From: Clostridiales bacterium UBA1779 | Lineage (GTDB): Bacteria; Bacillota; Clostridia; Oscillospirales; CAG-272 | Length of the DNA: 8,444 bases | Direction: 5' to 3' | Assembly: GCA_002314565.1 (NCBI GenBank) | Contig: DCGL01000100.1 | Span: 1-8,444, forward strand | In this document: positions 7,750-8,444 of the stretch, in pieces | How the letters are laid out: every line of letters starts with the position of its first letter | Numbering within the stretch: the stretch's first letter is position 1 | Translations under genes and position numbers: made by a program | The notes under the pieces: generated by a model | Databases searched by the model: none | Told to the model about the DNA's origin: nothing | Seen by the model: only the letters and a program-made list of their open reading frames with translations

Positions 7750-7792
7750 ATAACCCGTCTTCAGAATCAAGCTGAAGACGGGTTATTTTTTT
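7750..7792 (+). terminator. Intrinsic terminator of the lysS operon
   Basis: A perfect 14-bp stem, TAACCCGTCTTCAG (7751-7764) with CTGAAGACGGGTTA (7772-7785), has a 7-nt loop and is followed by seven T (7786-7792). An outer pairing of CCAAATAAAGGCA (7738-7750) with TGCCTTTTATTTGG (7792-7805) could extend it with one bulge. This is the clear end of the + strand gene cluster. Confidence 0.95.
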
Positions 7793-7853
7793 GCCTTTTA
7801 TTTGGAAAATCAATGGTGTTTTTGATGTGCCGGAACCCTCAAAAATCACGGTT

Positions 7854-7903
7854 TATGCCAAAATCTATGCCAATCTATGCCACGCATATGCCAAAATATG
7901 CAT
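7854..7903 (+). repeat. Five phased TATGCMW repeats (iteron-like)
   Basis: TATGCCA begins at 7854, 7866, 7876 and 7887, and a variant TATGCAT begins at 7897. The steps of 12, 10, 11 and 10 bases place all copies on roughly the same face of the helix. On the other strand the unit reads TGGCATA. Such arrays often bind a protein cooperatively, for example integrase arm sites or replication initiator iterons. No cognate gene is visible in the window. Confidence 0.6.
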
Positions 7904-7939
7904 CAATCGCATGTAAGTTCTTACAAGTTCGCATATTTT
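7893..7939. repeat. Dyad overlapping the repeat array
   Basis: AAAATATGC (7893-7901) is the exact inverse of GCATATTTT (7931-7939). Between them TGTAA (7912-7916) and TTACA (7921-7925) form a second dyad with a GTTC loop. Immediately to the right, TTACAAGTT (7921) and TTATAAGTT (7941) recur at 20 bases. This could be an operator, a recombination site or an RNA hairpin. Confidence 0.45.
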
Positions 7940-8000
7940 CTTATAAGTTATTATGTGCGAGAAGTATTGTGAGAACTGTGAATAGCTGTATATCTGAAGT

Positions 8001-8057
8001 CTGCTTTTTTACCTATGCTTTTGTATAGGCGAAAAAACAGGCTTTTTTTATTTTTTT
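8001..8057 (+). terminator. Second intrinsic terminator, no gene recognised upstream
   Basis: An 18-position stem (8001-8018 with 8023-8040) has two mismatches and two G-T pairs around a TTTT loop. Its core pairs CCTATGC with GTATAGG. It is followed by GGC, seven T, one A and seven T. It should terminate + strand transcription. Because the lysS operon already ends at 7792, this second terminator implies either a transcript starting between about 7800 and 8000 or a boundary structure of an inserted element. Confidence 0.75.
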
Positions 8058-8120
8058 AAAGTTTTTTTCAAAACACCCCGAACAAAATGCCCCTTTTTGT
8101 CCTATATAGTGAAGCGGCAA

Positions 8121-8150
8121 TGAACCGGGTCAACCGGTCAAACCGATTCA
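8121..8150 (+). repeat. Three 9-base AACCGG repeats forming a weak hairpin
   Basis: AACCGG at 8123 and 8132 and AACCGA at 8141 recur every 9 bases. The ends pair as TGAA (8121-8124) with TTCA (8147-8150), then CGG (8126-8128) with CCG (8143-8145), across one mismatch. The centre ACCGGT is self-complementary. It may be the first stem of the RNA proposed next. Confidence 0.4.
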
Positions 8151-8172
8151 CGTTCTTTTAAAACTGAATACC

Positions 8173-8390
8173 AAATCATCTGGTACGTTATCTCAGATAA
8201 TGAGCCGGGCAGCGGTACGCCATGAGTTTCTTTTGAAATGAGCGAGAACTCCGACTGCACAAACAGAGTTGCTATCTGTTGGGCCAAGATCTGTCTGAGT
8301 TATAATGATACTTCTGTACGTGGCCGGCGACGAGAAAGGCGGGGGTGAGATTCCCATGAGGCAAAACAGCTATTTGCCGCCAGATGATTT
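8173..8390 (+). ncRNA. Candidate structured RNA domain closed by an 11-bp long-range helix
   Basis: AAATCATCTGG (8173-8183) is perfectly complementary to CCAGATGATTT (8380-8390). The roughly 200 enclosed bases have no open frame on either strand. Inside are local hairpins: TTTC-TTTT-GAAA (8227-8238), AACAGA with TCTGTT (8262-8267, 8275-8280), GGG with CCC (8343-8345, 8353-8355) and GGCAAA with TTTGCC (8360-8365, 8373-8378). CTCAGA with TCTGAG (8192-8197, 8294-8299) and GCCGG with CCGGC (8204-8208, 8324-8328) would cross, forming a possible pseudoknot. The + orientation is assumed from the flanking terminator and the ribosome-binding-like end of the window. Size and layout suit a HEARO/OMEGA RNA before an IscB-type gene. 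Group II intron domain I is another option. Family identity is unproven. Confidence 0.55.
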
Positions 8391-8395
8391 CCCAT

Positions 8396-8428
8396 ATTTA
8401 CAACATTATTATTTATTATGTTGTAAAT
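8396..8428 (+). repeat. AT-rich 11-bp perfect hairpin before the right edge
   Basis: ATTTACAACAT (8396-8406) pairs perfectly with ATGTTGTAAAT (8418-8428) around an 11-nt AT-only loop. It sits between the 3' strand of the long-range helix and the AGGGACAGGAA tail. No T-run follows. It may insulate the RNA domain from a downstream reading frame or be a subterminal element hairpin. Confidence 0.6.
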
Positions 8429-8433
8429 CCGCG

Positions 8434-8444
8434 AGGGACAGGAA
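8434..8444 (+). promoter_or_regulatory. Possible ribosome binding site of a gene beyond the right edge
   Basis: AGGGACAGGAA contains two purine-rich Shine-Dalgarno-like cores (AGGGA and AGGA) at the very end of the window. A start codon within the next 5-10 bases would be well placed. This cannot be confirmed from the sequence given. Confidence 0.3.

Larger units (their letters stand above)
7662..8444. other. 783-base region without a convincing protein gene
   Basis: The only long reading frame here, 7813-8028 on the + strand, encodes low-complexity peptide across short repeats and a terminator stem, and has no ribosome binding site. The region contains instead a post-lysS hairpin, two intrinsic terminators, a phased repeat array with a dyad, and a pairing-rich stretch from about 8120 to the edge. 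Composition changes from very AT-rich (7800-8100) to balanced (8110-8390), which suggests separate origins for the two halves. Confidence 0.8.

Noticed and set aside
7854..7903. CRISPR array
   Set aside because: The units are only 7 bases at 10-12-base steps, with no spacers of CRISPR length.
7813..8028. 71-codon + strand frame
   Set aside because: It has no ribosome binding site, the peptide is generated by the TATGCCA repeats, and the frame runs into the terminator stem at 8001-8040.
8279..8306. Promoter-like TTGGGC and TATAAT with 16-bp spacing
   Set aside because: The -10 is perfect but the -35 is poor, and the segment falls inside the proposed folded RNA, where TCTGAG and neighbouring bases are needed for pairing. 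It could still be a real internal promoter, but support is insufficient.
8341..8390. FMN riboswitch, suggested by GGGTGAGATTCCC
   Set aside because: The other conserved parts of that aptamer, including a second GGTGAAATTCC-type stem and the GCCGAC segment, are missing.

Overview
The window looks like a stretch of a Firmicutes chromosome, most likely a Clostridia member of the Oscillospirales/Ruminococcaceae type. The reasons are AGGAGG-type ribosome binding sites, the greA-lysS pair, and an ftsE-ftsX-M23 hydrolase-S41 protease cluster. The genus cannot be fixed from the sequence alone.

Positions 1-7661 hold seven genes, all on the + strand with short gaps or overlaps: a CdaR/PucR-type regulator (135-1238), ftsE (1256-1945), ftsX (1942-2856), a secreted coiled-coil M23 murein hydrolase (2884-4212), a membrane-anchored PDZ/S41 processing protease (4257-5585), greA (5618-6106) and lysS (6120-7661). 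A good sigma-A-like promoter (64-92) precedes the first gene, and a strong intrinsic terminator (7750-7792) follows lysS. The middle genes form a cell-wall remodelling module. FtsEX would use cytoplasmic ATP hydrolysis to switch on the extracellular hydrolase, and the S41 protease may trim or turn over exported proteins. GreA and LysRS are housekeeping genes at the distal end. An AGGAGG on the - strand at 9-14 suggests a divergent gene starting just left of the window.

Positions 7662-8444 contain no convincing protein gene and are the unusual part. In order they hold: an imperfect hairpin after lysS; the terminator; an AT-rich tract with five TATGCMW repeats at about one helical turn spacing, plus a dyad; a second intrinsic terminator with no recognisable gene before it (8001-8057); and a roughly 300-nt region rich in pairable segments.

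The strongest signal there is a perfect 11-bp complement between 8173-8183 and 8380-8390. It would close a 218-nt domain containing several smaller hairpins and a possible pseudoknot. This looks like a structured noncoding RNA upstream of a gene that starts beyond the right edge. A HEARO/OMEGA-type RNA ahead of an IscB-like gene, or the 5' part of a group II intron, are the leading but unproven interpretations.
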